NCBI GenBank assembly: GCA_028751875.1
Contig: CM054134.1
Coordinates: 72,523,606 to 72,587,605, forward strand
DNA: 64,000 nucleotides
Direction: 5' to 3'
DNA from: Rapana venosa
Lineage: Eukaryota > Mollusca > Gastropoda > Neogastropoda > Muricidae
Positions within the stretch are counted from its first letter, which is position 1, and every line of letters starts with the position of its first letter. Below the pieces are notes generated by a model that was not told the DNA's origin, did no database searches, and worked only from the letters and a program-made list of their open reading frames with translations. The translations under genes were made by a program, and so were the position numbers. This document shows positions 11,436 to 25,985 of this stretch, in pieces.

Positions 11436-13039
11436 ATAATGCATGTGCACATGATGTACATGTCATGCGAACCTTCAGAAATTTGATTTATTATTTTGTT
11501 CCTACTGACACAGCCTAGTCAAAATCTGTCTTTGAAATTTCAGCTGCATGTTTTCCTAACAGTCATTCCACAGCAGACACCATACCATCACTCCAGTGAC
11601 TACCTACCTACATACATACATACATCCATACAGACTGCTGACTGTCAAGGGACTGGAAGAGGATGAGGCCCTGATAAGCGGGAGGGAGACAAGGCACCAC
11701 CCTCTTAGTCTTAAGACAGATCTTTGAACGTGCGAAATCCAATTCCCATCCAATTCAGATCAATTTGCTGCCCCACTGCACAGTGGACCGAACCCATTTT
11801 AGCCGGCGCTCCAGATGAGAGGGAATGAGAAGTTTTCTTCCCCAGAACCAAAATCAATACCTCACACCTTACACGGCATTAAAGTCCTCTGACAGCACGA
11901 AATTATGAATGAGCAATTCCGCTCCACTCGAGGGAGCCACAGCCCTGAGAAGAGTCTATGCATAATGATGCACATCTTCTGCCCTCTAAACGCCTGAGAG
12001 GAGAGGAGAAGAGATGGAAAAGTTGGGGGGTGGGGATAAAAAAGAGGTCAGGAGAAAATGTGGGGAAAAGATGTTTGGTGGAGGGTGTGCATGCATGCGT
12101 ATAGGCGCATGCATGCGCGTGCACACACACACACACACACAGAGCACATAATAATATAGCAGCAAGTTCAAAAAGAGTCATTTATCAAAGTGCCCTCAAG
12201 GAAATGAGTGAACTTCAGATCTATACAAGCTTCAATAAAGAAGACTGAAACAGAAGGGAAACAAATAAGGAATGAAAGAATGAATGAGAAAGAAAGAAAA
12301 AAGAAAGAACACAAGGAAGAAGAAAAGAAAAAGAGATCCCCCCCCCCACCCCAGTAAAAAACAAGAAAGAAGAAAAGAATCCATAGATGATAGACTGAAA
12401 AAAAACCCGCAATACTAAATTATCATATTCACACACACACACATTTATTACTAATAAGCTACCACCTTCTATCTGATCCCCTCTTTGCAATGACTACTAA
12501 CTAACAAGGGAAGAGAAGCTGTATGACTATGCACAAACAACATGTGTGGCAAAACGTGGCGGGCCTAACTAAGCCCTCGGGTTAGCACAAGGACCGAAGC
12601 AAAATGCCAGGCGGGACACAACCAGCTGAAAGACACCCAGCCAATCCAACCACGACTCTTTTTAACGAGATAACGAACATCCGCAGCAGCTATACCTGCC
12701 GGCTAGCAAAGCTGGCATTTCAGAAATGTCACTGGTCTTTCACCCCTTCTCTCTCTCTGAATCCCCCCCATCCCTTTTCTATGCTTAAATAATAATGATC
12801 ATACTTTGTTCATGTTGTACCTTACAATAAAAGTCGGAATAAGAAAAACCTCCAAGATCATCATAGCTATTTTAACACTGCTAATTTAGAAGCTTTGTGC
12901 ATAAAAGTGATCAACGATTTTGCTCCCAATGACTCACCAATCTCTTGAGTGACAATGGCCTTTGTTGCCATGCTTCATATACTGACATGAAAAGCCATCG
13001 TGACTGTACAAGATTTGCCTTCTACCTTTCAATAAAGGC

Positions 13040-13985
13040 GGCATGACAATCCCATGGTTAAAGCATGGATCTGTCATATGACAGTCTAGAGGAAAATATG
13101 GATCTGTTATATGACAGGCTAGTGGAAAGTATGGATCTGTCATATGACAGTCTAGTGGAAAATATGGATCTGTGATCTGACAGGCTAGTGGAAAATATGG
13201 AACTGTGATGACAGGCTAGTGGAAAATACGAAATGGTGATCTGACAGTCTAGTGTAAAATATGGAACTGTGATGACAGGCTAGTGTAAAATATGGAACTG
13301 TGATACTGTGATCTGACAGGCAAGTGTAAAATATAGAACTGTGATGACAGGCTAGTGGAAAGTATGGAACTGTGATCTGACAGGCTAGTGTAAAATATAG
13401 AACTGTGATCCGACAGTCGAGTGTAAAATATGGAACTGTGATCTGACAGGCTAGTGGAAAATATGGAACTGTGATCCAACAGTTGAGTGTAAAATATGGA
13501 ACTGTGATCCGACAGTCGAGTGTAAAATATGGAACTGTGATCTGACAGGCTAGTGACAAATATGAAACTGTGATCTGACAGGCTAGTGTAAAATATGGAA
13601 CTGTGATCTCAGTCTAGTGTAAAATATGGAACTGTGATCTGACAGGCTAGTGGAAAATACAGAACTGTGATCTGACAGTCGAGTGTAAAATATGGAACTG
13701 TGATCTGACAGGCTAGTGTAACATATGGAACTGTGATCTGACAGGCTAGTGACAAATATGGAACTGTGATCTGACAGGCTAGTGGAAAGTATGGAACTGT
13801 GATCTGACAGGCTAGTGGAAAATATGGAACTGTGATCTGACAGGCTAGTGGAAAATATGGGTCTGTGATCTGACAGGCTAGTGGAAAATATGGAACTGTG
13901 ATCTGACAGGCTAGTGGAAAATACGGAAACATGACCTGACCATACAGTGGCTACAGCATGGAACTGTGATCTGATGGTGTGGATT
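13040..13985. repeat. Minisatellite, 33-bp unit, about 28 copies
   Basis: Unit CTGTGATCTGACAGGCTAGT plus 13 bases. As 33 is divisible by three, the minus strand stays open and translates to an 11-residue repeat such as CQITVPYFPLA over 13559-13185 and 13932-13609. No start context, splice link or family supports a gene. Confidence 0.93.
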
Positions 13986-14039
13986 CAAAACTCCAGAGTT
14001 TACTTTAGTACCGACTCCACTGCCCCGAAAGCCATTCAA

Positions 14040-14300
14040 ATAATGTAACTATCAACTAAGAAGATCCTGTGAGCAAATGCACACTCATCTTGTGCACACA
14101 CATGCAGCCCCATGCACTTTTAGTGGAAAAGTAGACCAGCTATGGCCAGAGGCATAGATGAGATGGCCAAGTCCAGCATGCACCTACTATCTGGAGAGGG
14201 ATAGAGCCTGCTAGGTTCAATATGTCTGCAACACTGCCTGAAAATGTTAGTAGAGTGCCTTCATGACATCTCAAGGAGTTAAGGGAGTGTGTGGAAGTGT
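14040..14300 (+). mobile_element. Dispersed repeat family F copy
   Basis: Shares GACCAGCTATGGCCAGAGGC, TCCAGCATGCACCTAC and GAGAGGGATAGAGCCTG with 30450-30715 and 62705-62900. The CCAGCATGCA motif is also part of SINE C. Confidence 0.55.
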
Positions 14301-15001
14301 GCATGCACAGTTGTGTATGTGTGTGTATTTGGGGAGAGAGGAAGTGGGAATAGATGGATAGGAGGGTGGGTGGATGGTGTCTCACTTTTACTGACTGTAG
14401 AGGTTGGTATTACACACTTATGGTACATAGGATTGTAGCTAATGCCATTTCCAATCCAAGACTCTGCCTATCTTAAACTGTAGCTGATAGTATTTTGTAT
14501 TAAAGATGATATCTTCCTGTGCTGTTACACTCTTTTTCATCTTTAAAACTTCTATTTCACTGTTTCTTGGACAAAAATCATGGCCGTTGCCATTTTTAAT
14601 CTGAGGAGACAAAGTGATTTTTTTACTTTGAGTTTGAAGAAGCCACATTATCCTTAGATCAGTATTTTTCAATGTACACATGAACATGCTGCAGTGAGTA
14701 CTCCTAAGCTGCAGGATTCAAACACATTCAAATGTCGAAGTTGTGTGTGTGTGTGTGTAAGGGGGGGGGGTGTTAAGTTTCACCCCATTATTTATTCCTG
14801 AACTAAAATTATCAAGCACATAGCTGTCAATGAAGATAAACTGGCTGTGGCAGAAAAGGGGTTAATTCCAATGCCACATTTTCATGTAATGGCAGCCATG
14901 ACTTATACATACAACTGACAACAATATCTCCCACAATGTCTTTCCCCATTTCATTTCCTCTTATACACATTATCTAGATATGCCCTCACATGCCTGTGCA
15001 C

Positions 15002-15319
<318 letters not shown>

Positions 15320-16655
15320 TCATACAGATTCCATCTTTTTTTGTTGTTCTTGTAATGCAGGTATTAACATAAAGAAAAAAAAGGAACTGATTTTTGGGGG
15401 TGTATTTTCTCCTGGCACAACATCAATCATGAAAGAAAACCAGAAAATATCCACACAGAGATATGCATCATGAGCAATTTGTCTAAAAGAACAGACATGG
15501 ACACACATACATAAAGACAGATATTTCATCTGTAAACACACAAACACACACATACACAGAGAAAAAACCCAGTTCTGAACTGCTTATTGATTAGGCTCTC
15601 AGCACATACCGACAATGTGAGTATGCACAGAAACGGACACAGGGAGAGAGAGAGAAGGAAAACCTTGACTGACTTTCGGACAAAGTGCCGATTTTATGTA
15701 CAGGGTAATCAAGCAGTCCTGTCCATCAGAGAAAAACTCGCTCAGGACTGGGAGATCCAGGAGCCTGGATACACAACACGGCTGCTTTTGACACATCATT
15801 TCTAGACGCCCAGCCCCTGTTAATGAAGAGTACTATGGATCAGTGACATAGAGATCTATACAGTCAACACTTTTCTGTGTCTCCATCTTTCTTCCCCCAG
15901 CACTTTTTCTGCCCAGCACAGTCTTTGGGTTAAAAAATCTAAAACACCCAGACAAACCCAAGCCCAAATGAAAACAACCACCACCACAAGCCCCCACCTC
16001 ATAACCTCACCCCCAAAACCAAACAAAACAAAACCTACATATGCTTCCAATAAAAGTAACTGGGCAACTAATTATTCTTTCTTTCTTTCTTTCTTTTTCA
16101 TCCAGTGTGTTCTTTGCAATGTTAAGTGATCAAACGTTTCTTTCTTTCTCTTCTTCTCAATCATTATGAACACAAAAGGGTTCAGACTAAAGACAGTGTA
16201 CTTTCAGCATATAATTTTTCAAAATCAATAAATGAGTAAAACTCTGTTCTGAATAAAATGCACTGACAGGTAAATTGTGCATGGGTGGGAGGGGAAGGCA
16301 TGAAAATGTACCCATCCGTCAGTCTTGATAAAGATGCAAAACGACAAACGCGTGAACTTTTTCTTTTGGAAGCGGGGAAAAAAAGAAACTTCTCCAAAAA
16401 GGAAGTCTCCAACCCCAACAGCTATCTTGATAACGAAAATTAATATTCCCACTTCTACAACCAGAAACGCCAAAAGGATGCTCAAATAAAAAGTGAAAAG
16501 AAAAGAAACAACAAAACGACTGACTCATATACCTGCAAGGGGATGGGAGGGAGGATGCCACTCCTTCAGGCATCTGCCCTATCTCCACCACCCCCCCACC
16601 CCCTCCCAAAAATACACGCACTCATTCCTTCCATAACTCAAATACAGTTTTGCTG

Positions 16656-16656
<1 letters not shown>

Positions 16657-16736
<80 letters not shown>
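16657..16736. repeat. (CA)n microsatellite, about 40 units
   Basis: Uninterrupted CA, 1.4 kb upstream of exon 4 in transcript direction. Confidence 0.95.
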
Positions 16737-16737
<1 letters not shown>

Positions 16738-17079
16738 TAAAGAGAGAGAACACACACATACACATATATGAATACAGAAATGATGCTTATGAACAAAAAA
16801 AAACAAAACAATCAACCCCACCCCAACCAAAACACACAAAAACAAATTAAGGGTGGGATGGGCAAAAACAGCAGCTAAATTAAGGACATTTTATTCATGT
16901 CAATCTAAGGGCTTAATATCTATGTGCATATATAAATCTCTTTTTTTTTCTCTCTCTCTCTTTTCATTTCAGTTTGCTTGTAAAAGCCAAGTTTGTTTTT
17001 TCCCCTTCCCAATATTCCCCAAACTGATGCTACATTAACAACACTATCCATGAATGAACAGATGCCCTCTGGTATTCTT

Positions 17080-17697
17080 CCTATGCCGCCTGTATAAAAG
17101 CAACATCAGGCCACTGCAGCCAATTTTTAATACCAAATTGGATTATGACACCTCGCAGGAAAGAAAAAAAAAAGCCTAAAAAAACCCAAAACAGATTCTC
17201 CTCTTTTCAGCAGAAGCATTCTTTTTTTTACACCTCTTCTTGCCGCGGGCAAGCAGTAATGAAACTCTACAGGGACCAAAGGGAAATGAAAAAGGAAATG
17301 GAAAAACAGGACGGCAAAGACAATCGATTTCTTCCTAATTCAATGATGACAGCAGCTTGCAACTGCACACTGAGATGTATTTAACATCCCTCTTGACATT
17401 CCTCAACGCCCTGTTTCCTCCTCCCAGACCCCAAAACCCCTTGACTGGGGAGGCGAGAAGGAAGGAAGGAAGGAAGGAAGGAGGAACGTTTTCCAAAATT
17501 TTTCTCAATTCCCCGAGCCAACAGCATAATCATTTTGTAGCCAGGAAGAAAATCAATAGCATGAGAGCGGAATATCTGCGCGGCAGCTACTGGGTATAAG
17601 AAGCAGAGTTTCTTTCCAGATGGCGGCGACAAGACAAGACAAGACAGGGAGGGATGACCAGGCGATGCTGTCCTTGCTGTGTAAGTGTGTATGCTGC

Positions 17698-17730
<33 letters not shown>

Positions 17731-17760
17731 GGAGACTTTCAAACTGAAACATGATCTTCG
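17080..17760 (-). other. GC-richer unique patch with CTG/CAG repeat and a 123-codon open frame
   Basis: Non-repetitive sequence in intron 3 with a (CTG)n run of about ten units at 17693-17729. On the gene's strand an open frame (17752-17381) begins MFQFESLPS, followed by a serine run from the repeat. I recognise no domain. It could be an unused frame, an enhancer or an alternative exon; the evidence is thin. Confidence 0.35.
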
Positions 17761-18222
17761 GCGCTGATGCAGCAGAAGAGGCAGCTGTAAATCTGCAAAC
17801 TCTGGAACTTTTTTTTTTTTTTTAACAACCTCCCTTTTCTTTCTTTTTTGTGTGCAACAGACATAACACCTTACTGTCTTTTAAAAAAATTTTTTAATTG
17901 TCAATTATTTATTTTTATTATCATTACTATTATTTCATTATTTTTAAGCCTCTTTTTATTATCTTAGAGTTTTTGTTATTTATGTTTGGTTTATTTTTTC
18001 TATTTTTTGGTTCTCTTTGGCACATTTGTATGGTTTTTATTGCTTGTTTTGTTTGCTTTCTATACCGGTGAGATTTGAAAGTGACTTTGTACTTCGCAGA
18101 CACGTTGAATTAATAATCGATTTATATATCATTTGCCTCTTTATAAATCTATTGTGAAAACTTTTTTTTAAGAATTTATTTTATTTTTTAAAGAATGTAA
18201 CATTGATTTTCTCTGGTAAACT

Positions 18223-18325
18223 CCCCCCCCCCCCCCCCCCCCCAACTTTCCCATCATATCCTTGGTATCCCCTCAATAACAAAAACAAAAATCCCCCAAC
18301 AAACTGTAATCTTTGTATTAATGGA

Positions 18326-18400
<75 letters not shown>
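18223..18400. repeat. C-run and (CT)n microsatellite
   Basis: C21 (18223-18243) and about 36 CT units (18329-18400). Confidence 0.92.
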
Positions 18401-18403
<3 letters not shown>

Positions 18404-18924
18404 ATAACAAAAAAAGCTCTCCTAATCTTTGTGTTAGAGAGAGAACGGCACAAGGGACAAAAGACAATATTCTGATCTTGTATGAACTGACACATTTCAG
18501 TTTCAAATTGTCTATGGCAAAAAAAAGTTTGTTCGACTGACACTGTGGTAGAAAGCATTACTATTTTGTTTTTCTTTATTTCATTTGTAAGGATAAAATT
18601 AAAAAGACTTCAAATGTCAGGAGAACCACAATTAAAGAAAATCATCCGTGTAAGTTAGATTTGTGAAAAAACAAAAACAAACCCAACCCCAAGGCCAGAG
18701 CAATGGAAAAGCAACAAACAAAACAAAAAACAAAAACAAAAGAAATGGGGGAAAAAAGGGACATTTTCATTCTAACAAAATAACAGCCAAAACATATATA
18801 TGCATATTACAGATTATGTTTTCTAATATATAATCTAAAAGAAGACTAATGATAAAAATACCCAGATGAAGATTAACTTGTCTGGGGTGCCATTTCAAAA
18901 TACACAAACATACATCTATAAGCA

Positions 18925-19004
18925 CATACACACACACACTCATGCACACACACACTCATGCACACACACACACTCATGCACACACACACACACACTCATG
19001 CACA

Positions 19005-19035
<31 letters not shown>

Positions 19036-19047
19036 CACATGCACACA
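18925..19047. repeat. Interrupted (CA)n with TCATG spacers
   Basis: CA tracts separated by recurring ACTCATGCACA, a small higher-order array. Confidence 0.85.
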
Positions 19048-19533
19048 CTGAAAAGATCAAGAATCAGAGATAGGCATCACTGATGAGGACTATATTCAGT
19101 CAAGTAATTCCATAATACTCCTGAACATAAGTTTGTATAGCAACAAGAAATTTACTTCCAAAAAAACCCACAAAAAAACCCCAAGAAGAAGAAAAAAAGC
19201 ACTGAATAGAAAAGATAAATTCATAAAGCATCTGATATGGAAAAAATACATAATAAAAGCAGCACACAAATAAAGTCAGGCAGTCAGAGACAAAAAAATT
19301 ATAGAAGTTCTGACCAAACTTTAAAAAAAAATCAATAATCAGCATAAGAACAAGATTAAGAATAAGCATGGATTATCTGATGGCTTACTGACACAGCAGT
19401 CATTTTGCAATCAGTTATTGTAGCAAGAAACAATATGCAAGTAATATTCACAAAGTATACAATGTACATAAGTAACCAGATGGAAGCTATATGAAACACA
19501 GCATCAAACATGTCAGAATGCTAGTACAGGTTT

Positions 19534-19535
<2 letters not shown>

Positions 19536-19624
<89 letters not shown>

Positions 19625-19640
19625 ACACACACATCACACA
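19536..19640. repeat. (CA)n microsatellite, about 43 units
   Basis: Long uninterrupted CA, then CACCACACACACATCACAC. Confidence 0.95.
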
Positions 19641-20639
19641 GGGAGTAATGAGAAAGTTATAGAATATACAAGTAGCATAACAATATACAGCCAATTTTGC
19701 TTTCTCTAGCACACTGAAAAGAGGTAAGACAAACAAATTCCTTGATTTTATCCTTACAAACACTTCTCCCTGCTCTGTTTACAAACATGAATAGTTTTGA
19801 ATGGAATGTGAAGGACAAGATTATTTCATACTTTGCATCTGAAAAAAAAAAGTAGAATCTAAAACTAAAACAAACAAAAATAACCCCGAAACCCAAATAA
19901 AACAACAGCTAAACACTTTTTTAATTTCTTATTTTTACCGCATGACTTTGTCTTATTTGAGACAAACTTATTGTACAGGTTATCATAATTATTATTCTTA
20001 TTATCATTACTATTATATTATTATTATCATTATTATCATCATTTCCTAACACCAGGTGATCCAGCATCCAACATTTTTTTTTAAAAATCAGTATTGATCC
20101 CAAGACCTCATCAATGTTTTGTTAGACTAGTTATCTATAAATGTATAAAAGACAGGAATATGTTATCTGTGATGCCACAAGACTAGAAAGAAATACACAC
20201 AACTGTGAAAATTCATAAAGACAGGGTGAGTTGTGCTACTGATGACACTGTAGGCAAAAAATAGCTTGTTTTGTCTTGTATTCTGTGACACACAGGAAAC
20301 CAGTGAAGACCATTTTTACTAAGCAGTGACAGATTCTCTCTTTTAAGATGTTGTAAATAAATGTGAAATGACACTCTTTGCCACTATTTATGATTTGCTG
20401 ATAACAATAATGTGACAAAACGGATGAGCAAGCAAATAAAAGAATAAAGGCAAAGTGACACAACAACCCAGCTAAGAGAAATAACACAGTGTGCAATGTC
20501 TTGCAGTGTTTGTGATTTACACAAAATAGCCAACACAGTCCCTGGAACCTTCAAGCATGTACGTTTGTTGGCACACTTTTCAATGGATAAGTAAGTCACT
20601 TGTGAAAATGCAACTTATGTTTCTTTTTTTCCTCCCCCC

Positions 20640-21003
20640 CCCCCCCCCTTCATTAGTTCAATCAATGAATGCATGTTATCAACAATATTGTTCACAATAA
20701 TACTGATTGTCTTCTTCTGTGAAAGCTTAAAGTAATTAAAGTAACTGGTTCACAAAAATACTGTCCTCTTCATTGAATGTTATCACATTATCATCTGCAA
20801 AAAATTGCGTCCATTTTACTGAGTGCATGGTTATCAAGATTATGGTCCACAAAAATCCTGTCCACTTCATGGAATGCATTTAATTGAAACTTCTGTCCAC
20901 AAAAAACATTGTCCATTATATTGAATGTGTATTATCAAAATTGTCGTTGACAAAAATACTGCTGATTTCAATGAATGCATAACAAGCATAATACTGTCCT
21001 TTT
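20640..21003. repeat. Degenerate tandem array, about 58-bp unit
   Basis: Recurring order CACAAAAATACTGTCC, TTCATTGAATGCAT, TTATCAA with many substitutions, about six copies. Old, decaying minisatellite. Confidence 0.7.
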
Positions 21004-24000
21004 GTTAAAATGAAAAAGAGATCATTATTAATAGTTGATTGCTATTTTGTCCCCCAAAAACCTCACTGTACCAAAAACACACATCATAAAAAAAAACACT
21101 TCCCTTTTCTAAACTTGGGTCTCTTTCACAAGCAACACAGGGAAGATAAAAATGAGATTTACTACTCCTCGCAAATAAAAACAATTCTTGGCCCAATAAG
21201 TTTTTCTCTTCTTTAAAATGCTCATTGTGTGTTGCTTGTCCATGCACAACACTGGCTTGTACACTGCATCACAGGATGTGTCTGGGGTTTGATTAAACAG
21301 TTTGGACGAGTCGTTTTAAAACCTGGTTCTGCAAAAGCTTTCTATGCATAATGGTCCCAAGTTTTCTTATTATTATTACTATTATCATCATCATTACTGT
21401 GTTATTATTACTATTATTATTATGCAAGCTCACTTCTATGTAAGATTTCCTTTTCAAATGTTAGCTCTGCTCCGAACACAACATACCAAAAAAAAAGCAA
21501 ATCATATAAGCAGAAATCTTTGGAAAATGCATTCCATTAAACATTCAGCAGAAATCTTTGGAAAACGCATCTTTTAAAATCAAATATTAAGTGCACAGCA
21601 CCAATCAGTGTATTCAGAAACAGTCACTGAGGCAGAAAACGGTTTTATTTTTTCAAATATTTGAAGAAGCAAGGTTAACTGTGTTTGTTAATTATTAAAT
21701 ATTGCTTTTAAAACTGGAATCAACAAAAATAAAAAGTTTCTATTTTTGTTCACACCCAGAAAGATTTTCTAACCCAAGGAGTACAAACTGGGTAAAAGAG
21801 ATTCAAAAAGTAAGCAACATTAACATGGCATGTAGTTTCAATACAAAAATACAGAGATTGGCGGTGAATGAAAGTGGTGTAGATCTGAAGCAACACACTA
21901 GCAGTGGTTACTTTGATGACAAAAATCCCGTCAGTATTGCATTATCTAACAACTCAAGTATTTTCTCTCAGAAAGGTTGGAGATAAATGGCATTCAAGAG
22001 GGCTGCATTACAATGATATACAGAAAAAGATGGAAAAAAAAGAAAGAGATGACAGTTGGTGATTATATAATGTTGTTATTACAGAATCCCAGCTTAGTAC
22101 TTGAGGCAAGTCTTCAAGGCTCACGAGCGTCCTACTGAATGCACTTTGACCTACTTCCACCATGAAACTGTTCAGCAAGCATTGAGTAACAGTAGCATGT
22201 AATTTAAACTTGAAACATTTCATAGTAGTCCTGTGCTTTCTAAGAGTAAGTACAGTTGGCTAACAACCTTATGCATTCAAATTTTAATCGCAAAAAGTAA
22301 ACTGAGCAGTTACAAAACTGAATGTCGGATGATAGAAAAAAAAAGAGACAAATTTCCTCGGTTAAGTTACACAATGGTTACTTCTGGTTTCACATCCTGG
22401 ATCAGGATGGTGACAAAACTGAGCCATGAGGTTGGAAGTCAATGAACAAGGGTCTACATCTGGGTCATGATAGATTCTGAGAAAAGTTTGGGGTTTTTTG
22501 TTTTGGTCAACTGCACATGTTTGAGAACAATGTGTTTGTTGGTCCAACATAATCACTTGCTTCAGATTTTCTTCTCAGTTTTAGCATGAGATTTTCTTCT
22601 TCTTCTTCTTTAGAAGGGATACAAATTATTCACTTCTTCCCCTTCCCCAGACTGAGAGTTCTTAGCATACAGTCAGACATGGCACAGCCAACAGAACATT
22701 TCCTTAACTGTTTTGAGTTCTCTGCATGTACCCTCTCCTTCACCACTGTCCTGCTATTTCAATCTGATTTGATATTCCCCATGATTTACAACTTCTAAAT
22801 TCCCATTAAAATGAACATATATTTTTGTCCTTTACAAAAAAGGGCAACCTTAAAAATCCCCCCCTCCCCAAAAATCCAAACCCTAAACCCACACAGTTTT
22901 TCACATGCTGAACTATTTTTAGTATTACTTTTTCTTCGCTACAGTTTTCTACATGTTCAACAATGTCATACCATCACTAAATGCAAAATCTAAATCATTA
23001 AAAGATCACTTAGTCACGCATCCTCCATACAACTGAGCCCCACATTAAAAAGCTGCCACACAGGATTATTTCTGTGTCAAACCCTTTCATCAGAAGAGAG
23101 CAATAGATGCACCCAGCACCACAGTAGTAAAGCACAGTGACACGTGACAAGGAAGGATGAGCTGAAGTTTCATTAGTGGAAAGTGTGGTTTGAGGTTTCT
23201 TTGGTTAGTGAATTAATGTTTAGTGAAACAGTAAAACACTGCCCATGTGGAGTACTTCAAAAAGTTTAGGCAAACCTACAAGCTGCTGGGTTAGGTACTC
23301 ACCGATTTCAAGGTCTGCAACCATGAAAATGTCATTCAGATTGAAATCAGTTAAGATCTGATGATGCACCTTCACAATCTTTTCGTGATTAACATCTCTG
23401 CATATTCATCACCCAGTACCAAAATCAGTTTACAGCAATCAAAAGTACTTTGGATTAAAATATAGCTGCCACAAACAGAAATGAACGAATGACAAAGCTA
23501 TTCACCATCTTTTTTCTGGCAAACAAAATCAAACCAATGCAACCTATGTTGATTCAATTTCAGATAAATGGAAACTTCTTATTCATTTAATCTAACAAAT
23601 ATTGGAAGCTTGGGCTACGCCTTGTGTAGATGTGCATGCGTGCGTGTGTGCGTATGTGTGTGTGTGTGCACCCAAACAAGAGTGGGAGCATGTGCACATG
23701 TCCCATCAGCTTGGATTCATGGCTTTGGTGCAAAGATTTCAGACAACATGATGCAGAGAAGACCAGTGTGCAACATACTTGTAGCACACCCACATACTCT
23801 GCCTGCAACATACATTCAGCACACTAACACAATCTGCCTGCAAGATACATTTAGCACATGTATACATAGAAAATCTCTAACAATAAATGCACTAAGCACG
23901 CAACATCATGCACAGGAGTAAACTCTCAATAGTTAATTATTAACTCTGTAAAGATGTACAGTAAGTCAAAAATTGTACAATGGTGATGTAACTCTCCTAA

Positions 24001-24473
24001 AAAGCTGCCAGGGTCTCTGCAGAAAAACTGTGACGGTGGGAAAAAAAATGTCAAAAATGACAATACAATATAAAACACAACAGCACTGTACTGACATACA
24101 ATACGATATCAAATTCAAGCCAGAAAAAGTGTGACGTCATGAATTTGTCGACAATGCTACTCAACTTTCCTGACAACACTCCTGGTATCCCTGCCACTGA
24201 CGCCAGGATATACTACAAAAACAAAGCAGCAAAACAGGAGGTAAGTCCTCTCATGTAGCTTAAAAAAAATTGTTAAAACACTTCTTCCACTCCCCTTGGC
24301 ATTATCATCGTATACTATCTCCATGATCCATTTGATCACCCTGTTTTTCCACACATTGGTATTAAGACTGAAAATGTAAGCACTGTTCATTATTTCAAAA
24401 CAAAACCAAAAAATGCTTAGGTGATCAATCCAGAAGACTCAAATGGGACACAGGTACATACGCACACATATAT

Positions 24474-24495
24474 CCCCCCCCCCCCCCCCCCCCCC
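24474..24495. repeat. C-run
   Basis: 22 consecutive C; a (GA)n tract follows at 24634-24683. Confidence 0.9.
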
Positions 24496-24634
24496 AAGAA
24501 AGAAAACAAATCAGTGTAATACAAAAGCCAGAGTTGGTCTCAAATATGACCATGTGGTATTCCTCCACAAAAAGGTACACATACAATACAACCTCTGCTG
24601 TTTTACATTATTTTACATGCATTATCAAGCAAGC

Positions 24635-24684
<50 letters not shown>

Positions 24685-25468
24685 ACATGTGGGAGTGTGT
24701 GTCACTGTGTGTGTGCACACATGCGTGCGTGCGTTCATAAATATTTTAATGAAAATTAAAGTTTGCATTCATAGCTTATAGCTGAACTGTGTCTGCAAAA
24801 ATGGAGCATATGTCTGTTTCACTCTGTGGATGTCACACATTGTTTGCCAAAAAACACAAACAAAACCCCAACAAATAACCATCAGTTGAATACCGTATTT
24901 CAGCCACATTATTTCTTTTCCAAAACGGTTTATTTTAGCATAATATAAGCCCTCTCTACATTGCAGCCTAATCATAATGAAATCCTCCCTGGAAATGAGG
25001 AAGCCCTCTTTTTGTTGTATTTAGGGGGGGAAAAAAGAAAAGAAACCGCAGCAAAGAACTGACTCCCTAAAGATGGGACAATGCTCTCTTTCTGGTGGGT
25101 TTTTTTTGTGTGTGTGGGGAGGGAGGGGGTGGGGGTGGGAGGGTAGTGCCTACTTTGTCTTCGCATTTTCCCACCTCTGGAGCACTGGCCTTATTGACTG
25201 AACAATCAGAATCTGTTTCCCCCGCCCCCTGTGGCCTGAGCTCAGCTGGCCTTCGATCTTTCCACCCTTTCCTTTGTAGCTTCCACAAGTCTGGGGCTCT
25301 GCCCACATAGGAACTAAGGAAGTTTACTTTGTCCCCAAGTCACCACGGGACTAGCCCTCCCTTGTTGCTGTGCTGTCGCTGGGGATTGCTAACATCTGAC
25401 TCTCCAGGCCGACCCAAGGACAATTTCTTCTTCTTCTTTTGTTGTTCTTACACACCCAGCCTGAAGGA

Positions 25469-25650
25469 GTGCATGGTTCCACACAAACCTCCCTACACAC
25501 ACACGTAAAACCCATTCTGCTTTTCAGAAGAGTAGGCCACTGTGTGTCGGTGGGAACGGATTACAAAATTTACAAAACTGCATACACCACAGGGACTGGA
25601 TGTAAAAAAGTACTTGAGTGCTTATTCCATTAGCCTCGAAATAAAAGGAT
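25469..25650 (+). mobile_element. SINE family A copy, 3' part
   Basis: Body sequence with GAGTAGGCCACTGTGTG and the end CTTATTCCATTAGCCTCGAA; central domain and head are missing. Confidence 0.7.
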
Positions 25651-25744
25651 AAAATAAAAAAATAAAAGGTTAAAAAAAAATGTTTTAACAGAAAGATTCA
25701 TTCAAGTCAAAAAATGAAAGATTCTATTCTGTTCATGCCTTTTA

Positions 25745-25985
25745 GTTTTGTTTTGGGGGGGTGGGTGGGTGGACGGGTTGGTTGTTTTTTTTGGTTTTTT
25801 TGGGTTGCCTCATTTTCTGTGATGTTCCTGTCCTGCTGTTCCCACTCTGCTCATCTCAATCTCCCCGCCACAGCCATCCCCTGATTTGTTATGTCGCATC
25901 CTCAGGGTTGGAAGTCCACAGGAAGCCCATCACTATCAGGCCACCATGGGGCCACCAGCCAGAGGGCACTGCTGATGCCTTTTAA
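25745..25985 (+). mobile_element. Dispersed repeat family E
   Basis: GCCTCATTTTCTGTGATGTT, CCACTCTGCTCATCTCAATC and GTCGCATCCTCAGGGTTGGA recur at 36480-36575 and, inverted, at 49795-50115. A moderately old interspersed repeat of unknown type. Confidence 0.6.

Noticed and set aside
13185..13932. Repeat protein gene with 11-residue units
   Set aside because: Open frame follows automatically from a 33-bp period; no start, splice or homologue evidence. Kept only as a curiosity.
16182..16621. Overlapping open frames on the PKC strand in intron 3
   Set aside because: No PKC similarity and no matching splice phases with exons 3 and 4, which already join in frame.
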